Translations under genes and position numbers: made by a program | NCBI GenBank assembly: GCA_934630975.1 | Contig: CAKTXH010000020.1 | Coordinates: forward strand, 1-32,124 | Length of the DNA: 32,124 nucleotides | Direction of reading: 5' to 3' | Source: an uncultured Clostridia bacterium | Lineage (GTDB): Bacteria > Bacillota > Clostridia > Christensenellales > Aristaeellaceae | Notes under the pieces: model-generated | What the model was told of the DNA's origin: nothing | The model's database searches: none | Seen by the model: the letters and a program-made list of their open reading frames with translations, nothing else | In this document: piece after piece, positions 22,141 through 30,426 of the stretch | Layout of the letters: the number at the start of each line of letters is the position of its first letter | How positions within the stretch are numbered: the stretch's first letter is position 1

Positions 22141-22660
22141 AATCGTTTCCTCCTTTGACCCATCGGGGAAGCCCGCAGACCACGCGGCAGACGTTTTCCG
22201 CCCGCGCCGCGACGGCGTTGTTCACCCGCGCCAGCGCCAGCAGATACGCGTCCGTGTCGCCCGCGTAATCCGCGCCGCCGCGAAACACTTCGTTCGATAC
22301 GACGATCAGATGCGCGCACTGCCGGTTCAGGCTCTCCACGCCGCGCAGAATCGCCTCCGCCGCGTTCCGCCCCGCGCCGTCCGCGTCATACAGCTCGTTG
22401 GCGGTAAGGTTGCCCATGTCTTCCAGCAGCGCCGTTCCCCGCGCGGACAGCGTCAGCTTATCCAGCCCAATCGGGCGCTCCACCGTCTCAAATTGTTTTT
22501 CCCGGCGCATCGCCCGGTGGCGCGCCACGCGCTTTTCGCTCTCCGCATCCCAGACGCGCATCGTCGCCACGTAAAAACGCGGCAGGCCGCTCTGCACGGC
22601 AAGCCGCTCTGCAAACACGCTCTTGCCGCTGGCCGAGCCGCCGATCACCAGCGTCAGCAT
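22127..22660 (-). CDS. cobU: Adenosylcobinamide kinase/guanylyltransferase CobU
   Basis: Phosphorylates adenosylcobinamide and adds GMP to give adenosylcobinamide-GDP. The 177-residue protein has Walker A GGSASGKSVFAE, the ARHRAMR segment whose His is the guanylylation site in the family (RHRxxR), the VSNEVFRGG stretch equivalent to VSNEVGxGIVP, and an ALARVNNAVAARAENV C-terminus. ATG 22660 overlaps the cobT stop. The extra 25 codons upstream belong to cobT in another phase. Confidence 0.93.
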   Translation of the reverse strand: MLTLVIGGSASGKSVFAERLAVQSGLPRFYVATMRVWDAESEKRVARHRAMRREKQFETVERPIGLDKLTLSARGTALLEDMGNLTANELYDADGAGRNAAEAILRGVESLNRQCAHLIVVSNEVFRGGADYAGDTDAYLLALARVNNAVAARAENVCRVVCGLPRWVKGGNDFGRA

Positions 22661-23718
22661 TGCGGGGTATACGGCGCGATGCCGCCCTCCGCAAACGAAT
22701 AGCAGCCCCGATACACGGCCAGCGCCATATCCCACAGCGGGATGGACGCGACCGCGCCCGTGCCCTCGCCCAGATGCATCCCCGCCGTGAGGAGCGGGCG
22801 TTTGCCCAGCGCTTCCAGCACGAGCCGCGCCGCCGGTTCGGAAGAAACATGGCTGGCAAAGACCGCCTTACCCGCATTCGGGCAGAGCCGCACCGCGCAC
22901 AGCGCCGCCACGCCGCTGATAAAGCCGTCCATCACAATCGGCACGCCGTGCAGCGCGCCGCCCAGGAACACGCCGCAAAGCCCCGCGATATCCAGCCCGC
23001 CGAGCTTGGCCAGCACATCCAGCGGGTCATCCCTGTCCGGTCGATTGAGCGCGATGCCGCGCCGGATCGCGTCGATCTTCCGCGTAAGCCCCGCGTCGGA
23101 AAGCCCCGCGCCACGCCCCGTCATCGTCTCGACCGGCTGACCAAGAAGCGCCGCCGCCACCGCGCTGGACGTCGTCGTGTTGCCGATGCCCATTTCGCCC
23201 GTCGCCAGCAGCGAAAAGGCCTTCGCTTTCCAATCCTCGACGAGCTTCATGCCGACCTCGATCGCCGAAAGCGTCTGCTCGCGCGTCATGGCCGGGCCGA
23301 CGGTGAAATCCGCCGTGCCGTCCGCGACGCGCCTGTCCAGCACCCCGGCCGTTTTCTCCCCCGCCATGCCGATATCCACCGGCACAACGTCGCAGCGCGC
23401 GACGTCCGCCATCCGGCAGACGCTCGTTCTGTGCGCCGCGAGGTTTTCCGCCACGGCGCGCGTCACGCTCCCATCCGTCTGGCTCACGCCCTGCGCCACC
23501 ACGCCGTTATCCGCGCAGAGCACCAGCACTGCGCGCCTGCTCACGTCGATTTCTTCCCGCCCGGTCAGCGCCGCTGCGTCCTCGAGCAGCGTTTCCAGCA
23601 TGCCCAGCCCGCCGAGCGGCTTGGCCAGCCGCGCCCAATGCGCATGCGCCGCCGCCCGCGCCGCTTCATCCGCTTCGGGTATGCCCCGAAGGATTTCTTT
23701 CAGTTCCGTTTCCGTCAT
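22654..23718 (-). CDS. cobT: Nicotinate-nucleotide:DMB phosphoribosyltransferase CobT
   Basis: Activates the lower-ligand base by making alpha-ribazole phosphate from nicotinate mononucleotide. The 354-residue protein contains HWARLAKPLGGLGMLE, CADNGVVAQGVSQ, GEMGIGNTTTSSAV, TGRGAGLSD and the catalytic-Glu motif HLGEGTGA, all typical. The start at 23718 has GGGAG seven bases upstream. It is the first gene of the operon. Only about 55 nt separate it from the upstream gene's terminator, too short for a cobalamin riboswitch. Confidence 0.95.
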   Translation of the reverse strand: MTETELKEILRGIPEADEAARAAAHAHWARLAKPLGGLGMLETLLEDAAALTGREEIDVSRRAVLVLCADNGVVAQGVSQTDGSVTRAVAENLAAHRTSVCRMADVARCDVVPVDIGMAGEKTAGVLDRRVADGTADFTVGPAMTREQTLSAIEVGMKLVEDWKAKAFSLLATGEMGIGNTTTSSAVAAALLGQPVETMTGRGAGLSDAGLTRKIDAIRRGIALNRPDRDDPLDVLAKLGGLDIAGLCGVFLGGALHGVPIVMDGFISGVAALCAVRLCPNAGKAVFASHVSSEPAARLVLEALGKRPLLTAGMHLGEGTGAVASIPLWDMALAVYRGCYSFAEGGIAPYTPQC

Positions 23719-23772
23719 CTTCCGCTCCCGCCATTCAAACGCCCGCCCCGCTTCCGCGCCCGACAGGCTTTA

Positions 23773-23808
23773 AGAAAAGACGCACTCCGCGCGGGAAAGC
23801 GTCTTTTT
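23773..23808 (-). terminator. Terminator after the aminotransferase
   Basis: Stem AAAGACGC/GCGTCTTT (about 23799-23806 with 23774-23781), followed by TTCTT on the minus strand. It separates the aminotransferase from cobT. Confidence 0.75.
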
Positions 23809-23819
23809 CATATGCCTGA

Positions 23820-25028
23820 TTAAACCCGATGCTGCTTGAGGAAATACGCCATATCGCCCATCGCCTTGGTCAGCGTCTCCGGCTCCGGCAGCATGACGAT
23901 GCGGAAGCGCAGATCCTCGTGCCAGTCAAACCCGCCGCCGGGGATGACGAGCACGTGCTGCTCGTGCAGGAACTTCATCGCGAAGTCATGCGCATCCTCG
24001 AAATCGAACTTGCTCTTATCCAGCCGCGGGAACAGGTAGAACGCCGCGTGATTGGGCACATAATCCACGCCGTCAATCTTATCCAGCGCCTCGAGCGTCG
24101 CCTTGCGCTGCTCGAACAGGCGGCCGCCCGGCACAAGCATCTCGTGCGTGCTTTCGCTGTCCACCAGCGCCGCCGGGATGACCAGCTGCGTCAGCGCGTT
24201 GCCGCACAGGCGCATGGAGGCCAGCTGCATCACGCCGTCCTTAACCTCGTCCAGCTCGCCCTTCGGGCCGGAGAACACCATCCAGCCGCAGCGGAAGCCG
24301 CAGACGATGTGGCTCTTGGAAAGGCCGTTGAACGTCACGCAGGGCACATCCGGGGCCAGTGCGCCGATGGATTCGTGGCGCAGGCCGTCCATCACCAGAC
24401 GGTCGTAGATTTCATCCGCCAGCAGCACCAGATGATGCTGACGCGCAACTTCCGCGATCGCCAGCAGCACTTCCTTGCTGTATACCGCGCCGGTCGGGTT
24501 GTTCGGGTTGATGACCAGAATCGCCTTGGTGCGGTCGGTGATTTTGCTCTTGATGTCGTCGATATCCGGGTTCCACGCGTTATTCGGGTCGCAGCGGTAG
24601 AAAACCGGCCTGCCGCCGCAGAGATACGCGTTGTTGCTCCACAGCGAATAGCACGGAGACGGCAGCAGAATCTCGTCCCCCGTGCCGATGAGCGCGTTCA
24701 TCAGCATGCTCGCCGCTTCGCTCACGCCGTTGCAGATGAACACGTCGTTGGGCATGATGCCCTGCAAGCCGCGGCCGATGTGATAGGTGCAGATCACGTT
24801 GCGCGCCGCCGCCATGCCGCGCACGTCGCAGTACGGCACGGCCTCGTCGATATGCAGCGCCAGCGCCTGCCGAACGCTGTTGGGCAGCTTAAAGCCGAAA
24901 CGGCCGGGATTGCCTGTGTTGAGCTTGAGGACGTTGATGCCCTCGGACTCCATGCGCAGCGCCTCCTGATACAGCGGGCCGCGAATATCGGAATGGACAT
25001 GATCCAGTCGATCTGAACGAGTTACCAT
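23820..25028 (-). CDS. Class I aminotransferase, alanine transaminase-like
   Basis: A PLP-dependent transaminase of 402 residues, most like AlaA/AlaT-type alanine:glutamate aminotransferases. It has the N-terminal arm DIRGPLYQEALRMESEG, substrate-loop GNPGRFGF, cofactor region INPNNPTGAVYS, ADEIYDRLVMDG, and the Schiff-base Lys in FNGLSKSHIVCGFRCGW. I chose ATG 25028, which has GAGGAAG five bases upstream. An upstream ATG at 25046 is less well placed. It has its own -10 box and terminator, so it is a single-gene unit between the phn and cob operons. Confidence 0.88.
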   Translation of the reverse strand: MVTRSDRLDHVHSDIRGPLYQEALRMESEGINVLKLNTGNPGRFGFKLPNSVRQALALHIDEAVPYCDVRGMAAARNVICTYHIGRGLQGIMPNDVFICNGVSEAASMLMNALIGTGDEILLPSPCYSLWSNNAYLCGGRPVFYRCDPNNAWNPDIDDIKSKITDRTKAILVINPNNPTGAVYSKEVLLAIAEVARQHHLVLLADEIYDRLVMDGLRHESIGALAPDVPCVTFNGLSKSHIVCGFRCGWMVFSGPKGELDEVKDGVMQLASMRLCGNALTQLVIPAALVDSESTHEMLVPGGRLFEQRKATLEALDKIDGVDYVPNHAAFYLFPRLDKSKFDFEDAHDFAMKFLHEQHVLVIPGGGFDWHEDLRFRIVMLPEPETLTKAMGDMAYFLKQHRV

Positions 25029-25054
25029 TTTTCTTCCTCGCTTCATCGTAAAAT

Positions 25055-25129
25055 ATGCGTCCAAAAATGGACACACAATTATATTGTTCGCTTTAAAAGG
25101 AAAAAATCCTTTTTCCATGCGTCCAAAAA
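25055..25129. promoter_or_regulatory. Aminotransferase promoter flanked by 13-bp direct repeats
   Basis: A TATAAT (-10) lies at 25083-25078 on the minus strand; no clear -35 is seen. ATGCGTCCAAAAA occurs at 25055-25067 and again at 25117-25129, one on each side of the box. The inner copy is also half of a hairpin (GTCCA/TGGAC). The repeats could be operator sites. Confidence 0.45.
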
Positions 25130-25165
25130 ACAAGCGCCGCCGCAGTTTTTTCGCCGCGGCGGCGC
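25126..25165 (-). terminator. Terminator of the phn operon
   Basis: A 10-bp GC-only stem (25134-25143 with 25156-25165) is followed on the minus strand by TTG and six T. It lies eight bases after the second phnE stop. The outer repeat copy at 25117-25129 overlaps its T run. Confidence 0.88.
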
Positions 25166-25173
25166 AAAACGTT

Positions 25174-25956
25174 TTATCTGAGCTTCTTTCTCACCCAGCC
25201 GGTCAGCATATCCAGCAGGAAAACTGTCGCGATGACCGTCAGCAGGATGATGCCCACGCGCGACCAGCGGCAGGCCTGAATGGCAAAAATCAGCGTCGCG
25301 CCGATGCCGCCCGCGCCGACAAGGCCGAGCGTCGAAGCGCTGCGCACCGCGATTTCAAAGTGGTTGAGCACCAGCGAGGCGTAAATCGGCATCAGTTGCG
25401 GCAGTCGGGCGTAAAACATCGTCTGCACACCGTTCGCGCCGACCGCGTGGCAGGCTTCCACCGGGGTTTCATCCATGCGCTCCATCTCCTCGGTGAAGAG
25501 CTTGCCGAGCATGCCGATCTGGTGCACACCGATGGCCAGCACGCCCGCAAACGCGCCCGGGCCGACCACCTTGATGAAGATAATCGCGTAAACCAGCTCC
25601 GGGAACGCGCGCAGCACGTCGAGCACAAACTTGCCCACGCGCGGCACAATCGGGTTTTTCCACAGGTTGCGGGAGGCCAGCAGCGTAAACGGGATGGCCA
25701 GAATCGTGCCGATGGTCGTGCCGAAAAAGCCGATGCCCACCGTCAGCAGCATCAGGTGGAAGATATCCTCCGAGCTGCCGGTATAGAACGCGGCAAAATC
25801 CGGCTTGCAGAGGTTGGCAATCGTCGCCTTGAACGTGCCCCAGGAGAAATAATGCAGCGTGCTCCAGTCGATATCCGCCGCGCACCAGACCAGCAGCGCG
25901 ACGGTCACAACGGCAATCGCCCACTTTTTGAACGAATCGGAAAGCTTCATCTTCAT
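25174..25956 (-). CDS. phnE: Phosphonate-type ABC transporter permease PhnE (second copy)
   Basis: Inner-membrane permease of 260 residues with about six hydrophobic helices. The cytoplasmic EAA loop reads EACHAVGANGVQTMFYARLP, where the ATPase docks. It overlaps the first phnE by 4 nt and ends the operon. Two different PhnE proteins imply a heterodimeric channel. Confidence 0.9.
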   Translation of the reverse strand: MKMKLSDSFKKWAIAVVTVALLVWCAADIDWSTLHYFSWGTFKATIANLCKPDFAAFYTGSSEDIFHLMLLTVGIGFFGTTIGTILAIPFTLLASRNLWKNPIVPRVGKFVLDVLRAFPELVYAIIFIKVVGPGAFAGVLAIGVHQIGMLGKLFTEEMERMDETPVEACHAVGANGVQTMFYARLPQLMPIYASLVLNHFEIAVRSASTLGLVGAGGIGATLIFAIQACRWSRVGIILLTVIATVFLLDMLTGWVRKKLR

Positions 25957-26732
25957 TTCAGCCTCCTGCGAATCGCTTCGGAGAGCGCATCGACCAACAC
26001 AACCACCGCGAAGATGAACAGGATGATGATCGACACGCGCTCGTATTTGAACAGACCCAGCGCTTCGTTGAGCTTCACGCCGATGCCGCCCGCGCCGACA
26101 TAGCCCAGCACCGTAGAGGCGCGCACGTTCAGCTCGAACGCATAGAACGTGTAGCTGACCACGCTGGATGTGATCTGCGGCCAGATGGCCCAGACCGCGA
26201 CCTTGAGCTTGTTCGCGCCAACCGCCGTCGCGGCTTCCACCGGGCTGAGGTCGATCGTCTCGATGGCTTCAAAGATCAGCTGGGAGGCCATGCCGAACGT
26301 GAAAATCGCAATCGTCAGCACGCCCGTCGCCTCGCCGATGCCCACAATCGCCACCAGCAGCGACGCGAGCAGCAGGTTCGGAATCGTGCGGATGACGTTG
26401 AGGAAGAAGCGGCACACGCCGGTGACGATCTTGTTATCCGTCACCACCGTCGTCGCCAGAAACGCAAACGGAATCGCCAGCAGCATGCCCAGCGCCGTAC
26501 CCAACGCGGACATCTTGAGCGTCTTGATCATCGGGTCGATCAGCTTGGGCAGGTAGGAAAACTGCGGATTCGCCAGCTTTTTGAGGAACACGCCCACCTG
26601 ACCGATGTTCCCGGCCAGCTGTTCAAAGTCCGCGCCGGTGCTGACGACGCTCGCATACAGGCACGCCAACAGAATCAGCGCGACGAACAGGTGCTTGTAC
26701 CACTCAAAATGAACGGTATCCTTAATTTTCAT
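25953..26732 (-). CDS. phnE: Phosphonate-type ABC transporter permease PhnE (first copy)
   Basis: Permease of 259 residues with an N-terminal membrane anchor (HLFVALILLACLYASVV). Further helices follow, with the EAA loop EAATAVGANKLKVAVWAIWP and a VRASTVLGYVGAGGIG stretch shared with its partner. It overlaps the end of phnC by 11 nt, so translation is coupled. It works with the second PhnE copy. Confidence 0.92.
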   Translation of the reverse strand: MKIKDTVHFEWYKHLFVALILLACLYASVVSTGADFEQLAGNIGQVGVFLKKLANPQFSYLPKLIDPMIKTLKMSALGTALGMLLAIPFAFLATTVVTDNKIVTGVCRFFLNVIRTIPNLLLASLLVAIVGIGEATGVLTIAIFTFGMASQLIFEAIETIDLSPVEAATAVGANKLKVAVWAIWPQITSSVVSYTFYAFELNVRASTVLGYVGAGGIGVKLNEALGLFKYERVSIIILFIFAVVVLVDALSEAIRRRLK

Positions 26733-27492
26733 GACGCGCCTCTTCCTTGAGGAACGAATCCCCCTTATAGACCATGCGCAGCACGTCGTCGGTCAGCGCC
26801 TCCGGCGTACCGTCGAAGACGAGCCTGCCGTCCTGCAAGGCGATGATGCGGTCGGAGAACTGCTTGGCCAGCGCGATGGAATGGATGTTGACCACGACCG
26901 TCTTGCCCATCGTGCGGTTGATGTTCTTCAGCTCGGTGAGGATCTCCTGCGAGGTCACCGGGTCGAGCGAGGCCACCGGCTCGTCGGCCAAAATGATGTT
27001 GGCCTCCTGAAACAGCGTCCGCGCGATGGAAACGCGCTGCTGCTGGCCGCCGGAAAGGTTGTCGCAGCGGTCATGCACCTTTTCCGCCAGATTCACCTTT
27101 TCCAGCACGCTCTGGCACAGCGCGTAATCCTCCTTGGAGAACAGGCCGAACACGCTCTTGAAGGTGGAGTAATACCCCAGCTTGCCGGAGAGCACGTTCT
27201 TCTGCACGGTCAGACGCTTGACCAGGTTGAACTGCTGAGAGATCAAACCAATCTTGCGGCGAATCAGCTTCAGCTCGCGCTTGCTTGCCCCGGTGATCGA
27301 CTGCCCGTCGATGGAGACGGCGCCCTCGGTCACGTCGTTCAAACGGTTGATGGCGCGCAGCAGCGTGCTCTTGCCCGCGCCGGACAGGCCGATAATCGAG
27401 ACGTATTCCCCGTCCGGGATCGTCAGGTTGATATCGACGAGGCCCTTCACGCCGTTTGGATAGGTTTTGGATACATGGTCAAACGTAATCAT
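26722..27492 (-). CDS. phnC: Phosphonate-type ABC transporter ATPase PhnC
   Basis: Drives import by ATP hydrolysis. The 256-residue protein has Walker A GLSGAGKST, Q-loop ISQQFNLVKRLT, signature LSGGQQQRVSIAR, Walker B IILADEPVASLD and switch His in NIHSIALAK. The start MITFDHVSKTYPNGVKGL at ATG 27492 matches PhnC family N-termini. A GTG at 27504 is a possible alternative. A hairpin lies between phnD and this gene. Confidence 0.93.
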   Translation of the reverse strand: MITFDHVSKTYPNGVKGLVDINLTIPDGEYVSIIGLSGAGKSTLLRAINRLNDVTEGAVSIDGQSITGASKRELKLIRRKIGLISQQFNLVKRLTVQKNVLSGKLGYYSTFKSVFGLFSKEDYALCQSVLEKVNLAEKVHDRCDNLSGGQQQRVSIARTLFQEANIILADEPVASLDPVTSQEILTELKNINRTMGKTVVVNIHSIALAKQFSDRIIALQDGRLVFDGTPEALTDDVLRMVYKGDSFLKEEARHEN

Positions 27493-27560
27493 GTTGTTTC
27501 CCACTCGCTTCCGATTGGTCTTTTTCGTTGTCCGCCGTTTTTTCTTAAACAGCAGAAAGC

Positions 27561-27592
27561 GGTATTCCTCCCCGGTCAGGGGGAAGAATACC
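27561..27592 (-). terminator. Intercistronic hairpin between phnD and phnC
   Basis: A 13-bp stem (27580-27592 with 27561-27573, one mismatch or wobble) has only a weak T run after it. It could be a leaky terminator or an RNA-stabilising end that keeps phnD mRNA above phnC-phnE levels. Confidence 0.6.
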
Positions 27593-27620
27593 CTTCCTTT
27601 ATGCCGTTTTCAATCTGCGC

Positions 27621-28526
27621 TTAGTCCGCCGCCAGCTCGATGTACTGGGCGATGGTGTCGTAATCGGCCTCGTTCGCCTCGATGTAGCCGCTGTGGTTCC
27701 ACGCGCCCATGATCTCAAGGCCCTTCTCGTCGGCCGCCATCTTGAGGAAGGCTTCCTTCACCGCTTCCGCGTCGTTATCGGAGAGACGGGTGTTGACCGC
27801 AATCGCGTCGTTGGGGATATCGCCGTCGGAGAGCTTCGCGACGGAGAGCAGGCTGTACAGGTCATACGGGTTGCCGTTCTCATCCAGCACCGCCTTGGAG
27901 AACACGTAGCGCGCGCCCTCGAACACGAAGCAGGCATCCACCTGACCGTTGATGACGGCCAGAATCGCGCTCGGGATGGAGGTGATGTTCACCCACGTGC
28001 AGGACTCGGTGTCGATACCCGCCATCTTCATCTCGGCGACCGGGTAGATGTAGCCGGAAGCGCTGGAAGCGCCGAGGTAGGCGATCGTCTTGCCCGCCAG
28101 GCCCTCGTAGCCGGTGATGCCGGAATCGGCGCGCACGAGCACCTCAGCCTTGAAGCTGCCAACCGGCACGCCCGGCATCAGCTGCTCGTTCTCGTCGTAA
28201 TCGTTGAGCGTCGTGGAAAGGATGGCCTTCGCCACGCCCATCTCGCGCGCCTGCGCGTAGGTGGCCGGCGGCATGATGCCCACGTCCACCGTGCCGGATT
28301 CCATCGCCTCGACGATGGCGTTGTAGCTGGTGGCGACGGTCATCTTGACCGGCACGCCCATCAGCTCGGTCATGTAAGCGGAAAACTCGGCGGTCGTCGC
28401 GTCCGCGGTTTCGGTGTTGGTCGGCACGAACTGAACGTTCAGCTCCTTCACGTCCAGCTCAGCCAGCGCGGCGGCGCCCAGCATCATCACAAAAACAAAG
28501 GTCAGCAGCAGGCAAATCTTCTTCAT
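27621..28526 (-). CDS. phnD: Phosphonate-type ABC transporter substrate-binding protein PhnD
   Basis: Extracellular binding protein of 301 residues with signal peptide MKKICLLLTFVFVMMLGAAALA. No lipobox Cys is visible at the cleavage site, which is odd for a Gram-positive binding protein that needs anchoring. The PhnD-family core includes FVPTNTETADATTAEF, SYNAIVEAMESGTVDVGIMPP and KTIAYLGASSASGY. Phosphonate, phosphite or a related ligand is possible. No C-P lyase genes are in the window. Confidence 0.9.
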   Translation of the reverse strand: MKKICLLLTFVFVMMLGAAALAELDVKELNVQFVPTNTETADATTAEFSAYMTELMGVPVKMTVATSYNAIVEAMESGTVDVGIMPPATYAQAREMGVAKAILSTTLNDYDENEQLMPGVPVGSFKAEVLVRADSGITGYEGLAGKTIAYLGASSASGYIYPVAEMKMAGIDTESCTWVNITSIPSAILAVINGQVDACFVFEGARYVFSKAVLDENGNPYDLYSLLSVAKLSDGDIPNDAIAVNTRLSDNDAEAVKEAFLKMAADEKGLEIMGAWNHSGYIEANEADYDTIAQYIELAAD

Positions 28527-28576
28527 AAATCCGATTGCTCCTTTTCGCTTGATTCTGGTTTTGAGGTTTACGCCTC

Positions 28577-28605
28577 ATTATACCGAATCGCGCCCGCAAA
28601 ATCAA
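28577..28605 (-). promoter_or_regulatory. Promoter of the phn operon
   Basis: TTGATT at 28605-28600, 17-bp spacer, perfect TATAAT at 28582-28577, about 50 nt before the phnD ATG. I see no obvious Pho-box repeat. Confidence 0.75.
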
Positions 28606-28664
28606 CGGGCTTTCCGCATTTTGATTTCTTTTTTTCACGTTTCGTTCGTATTTTTGACGCGGGT

Positions 28665-28693
28665 TTGACATTTTCCGCGCGCCGGGGTATCAT
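28665..28693 (+). promoter_or_regulatory. Promoter of the MBL-fold gene
   Basis: Perfect TTGACA (28665-28670), 17-bp spacer, TATCAT (28688-28693), about 32 nt before the ATG. It is divergent from the phn promoter. Confidence 0.8.
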
Positions 28694-28725
28694 AGGCGTA
28701 TTCCAAGTCCACGGAGGCTGATTTC

Positions 28726-29433
28726 ATGGAGCTTCATTTTCTGGGCCGCGGCGCGGCTTTTTACACCGAGGCGGGCAACACGTCGGCCTATCTCCGCGAG
28801 GGAAACCGCCTGCTGCTGCTGGATTGCGGCGAGAGCGTCTTTGCCGAGCTGCTGCGGCGCGGCGCGCTTTCCGGCGTGACGGAAGTGACCGCCGCCCTTT
28901 CCCATCTGCACAGCGACCACTGCGGCTCGCTCGGTTCGCTCTGCCATTACTGCTTTTACATGCTGCACATCGTCCCGCGGTTCGTTCTGCCCGCGGATGC
29001 GGCCTACCGCGCGGAGGTGGAAACGCTCCTCCGCCTGTTCGGCGTACAGACGGACGCATACGCACTTGTGCCCGACGGCGGTTCGCTGGGCTTCTCGGCC
29101 TTCCGTTCGCTTTCTTACGTGCCGACCCGCCACGCCGACGGCATGCGCTGCTTCTCCTTCGTCTTTGAAACGGAAAACGGCGGCGTTTTCTACTCGGCAG
29201 ATACCTGCACGACCGAAACGCTCGCCGAATTTATCAAGACGCACCCGAACTTCGAGCGCGTCTATATGGATTCCACCGATGCGGATTACCCCGGCAACAT
29301 TCACCTGCCCGTTTCGCGGATTGCGCAGGCCGTGCCCGAAGCCATGCGCGGCCGCGTGTATATGATACACCTCAACCGCGCCGCCTGCATCGAAGCGGGG
29401 CGGAAGCTTGGGCTTTCCTGCGTCGAGCCGTGA
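28726..29433 (+). CDS. Metallo-beta-lactamase-fold hydrolase, RNase Z-like
   Basis: A 235-residue soluble protein starting MELHFLGRGAAF, with the metal motif HLHSDHCG (His60, His62, Asp64, His65). A later metal Asp lies in FYSADTC and a C-terminal His in MIHLNRA. This is the RNase Z/phosphodiesterase branch of the superfamily. The fold does not fix the substrate. The GNAT gene that follows has its own promoter. Confidence 0.85.
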   Translation: MELHFLGRGAAFYTEAGNTSAYLREGNRLLLLDCGESVFAELLRRGALSGVTEVTAALSHLHSDHCGSLGSLCHYCFYMLHIVPRFVLPADAAYRAEVETLLRLFGVQTDAYALVPDGGSLGFSAFRSLSYVPTRHADGMRCFSFVFETENGGVFYSADTCTTETLAEFIKTHPNFERVYMDSTDADYPGNIHLPVSRIAQAVPEAMRGRVYMIHLNRAACIEAGRKLGLSCVEP

Positions 29434-29485
29434 TCTCCTTTCCCCTTCCTGATTTTACACCCGCCCGATTTTGCGGTTCGGAGCG

Positions 29486-29514
29486 TTGACGTTTCGCCGT
29501 TTCTCGCTTATCAT
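29486..29514 (+). promoter_or_regulatory. Promoter of the GNAT gene
   Basis: TTGACG (29486-29491), 17-bp spacer, TATCAT (29509-29514), 32 nt before the ATG. Nearly the same layout and -10 box as the MBL promoter. Confidence 0.75.
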
Positions 29515-29545
29515 AGAAGCCATATTGCACAAGGAGCGTTTTGCC

Positions 29546-30025
29546 ATGATTACACTTGCCGCCGCCGCCGATCTGCCGCGGATTCTCGCCATTTACGCCC
29601 ACGCCCGCGCCTTCATGGCGCAAAACGGCAACCCGAACCAATGGGGCACGAGCCGCCCGACGGAGGCGGATATCGCCGCGCACATCGCCGCGCGCGAGCT
29701 GTATGTGCTGCGCGAAGGCGGCGACATTCACGGCGTTTTCGCGTTCATCCTCGGCGAAGACCCGACCTATCGCGTCATCGAGCAGGGCGCGTGGCTCTCC
29801 GATGCGCCCTATGGCACGATTCACGCCGTCGCCAGCGACGGACAGATTCACGGCCTGCTCAGCCAAATCGTCGCCTTCTGCGAGCAGACGACCAAGCACC
29901 TGCGCATCGACACGCACCGCGATAACGTCATCATGCAGCACGTCATTTTGAAAAACGGCTTCACGCGCTGCGGCATCATCCACATCGCCAGCGGCGCGGA
30001 ACGCATCGCATTTGAGAAGGTTTAA
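29546..30025 (+). CDS. GNAT-family N-acetyltransferase
   Basis: A 159-residue protein. ATG 29546 has AAGGAG nine bases upstream; the open frame extends 75 nt further but covers the promoter. It begins MITLAAAADLPRILAIYAHA, has a DIHGVFAFILGEDPTYRVIE central strand region, and ends with DTHRDNVIMQHVILKNGFTR, the late GNAT motif in which the Asn and the KNGF turn are typical. It transfers an acyl group from acyl-CoA to an unknown amine. Confidence 0.82.
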   Translation: MITLAAAADLPRILAIYAHARAFMAQNGNPNQWGTSRPTEADIAAHIAARELYVLREGGDIHGVFAFILGEDPTYRVIEQGAWLSDAPYGTIHAVASDGQIHGLLSQIVAFCEQTTKHLRIDTHRDNVIMQHVILKNGFTRCGIIHIASGAERIAFEKV

Positions 30026-30035
30026 GCAGGAACGG

Positions 30036-30078
30036 TTGGGGCGTTGCCCCAAGCCCTACCAGAAACCTGAGGTTTCTG
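30036..30078. repeat. Two small perfect hairpins after the GNAT gene
   Basis: TTGGGG/CCCCAA (30036-30041, 30047-30052) and CAGAAACC/GGTTTCTG (30060-30067, 30071-30078), separated by 7 nt. They look like a short palindromic intergenic repeat and not a terminator. Confidence 0.55.
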
Positions 30079-30100
30079 GACTTCCCACATCAAAATCAAA

Positions 30101-30143
30101 AACGGCGCTTTCCCGATTTTTCTTGGGAAAGCGCCGTTATTTT
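30101..30143. terminator. Bidirectional terminator between GNAT and DUF4160 genes
   Basis: A 14-bp perfect stem AACGGCGCTTTCCC/GGGAAAGCGCCGTT (30101-30114, 30125-30138) with a T run on the minus side and a looser one on the plus side. It ends two convergent units. Confidence 0.88.
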
Positions 30144-30147
30144 CATT

Positions 30148-30426
30148 TTAACAGAAAAATGTTGCGTCACCGAAGAACGCATACCACTTATCCAAAACTT
30201 CACTGCTTCTGGCTTCAATAATCTTTACAATATTTCGCAGTACCTTTTCTGGAATATCGGAATTATTATTGGCTATATAGCATTTTCCAGCCTTTGTAAT
30301 AAATACCTTTGTTGCGTTGGCTGTTGGTGCGCCCTGTGCAATATGGACATGCACCGGCTCAAGCGGTTTATTCTCGTTCGCCCAAAAATAGACCCAGTAT
30401 GAGCCAACCTTAAAAACTTGAGGCAT
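30148..30426 (-). CDS. DUF4160 protein
   Basis: A 92-residue protein starting MPQVFKVGSYWVYFWANENK, followed by the hallmark PVHVHIAQG of DUF4160. ATG 30426 has AAGGAGG eight bases upstream and lies inside the end of the upstream gene (17-nt overlap), so the two are coupled. DUF4160 proteins are usually paired with a second small protein, a layout seen in toxin-antitoxin-like modules, but no activity is established for this one. Confidence 0.85.
   Translation of the reverse strand: MPQVFKVGSYWVYFWANENKPLEPVHVHIAQGAPTANATKVFITKAGKCYIANNNSDIPEKVLRNIVKIIEARSSEVLDKWYAFFGDATFFC

Noticed and set aside
23719..23772. Cobalamin riboswitch ahead of cobT
   Set aside because: Only about 55 nt are available and no conserved core element is seen.
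30036..30078. Hairpins after the GNAT gene as its terminator
   Set aside because: Neither has a T run; the true terminator is at 30101-30143.
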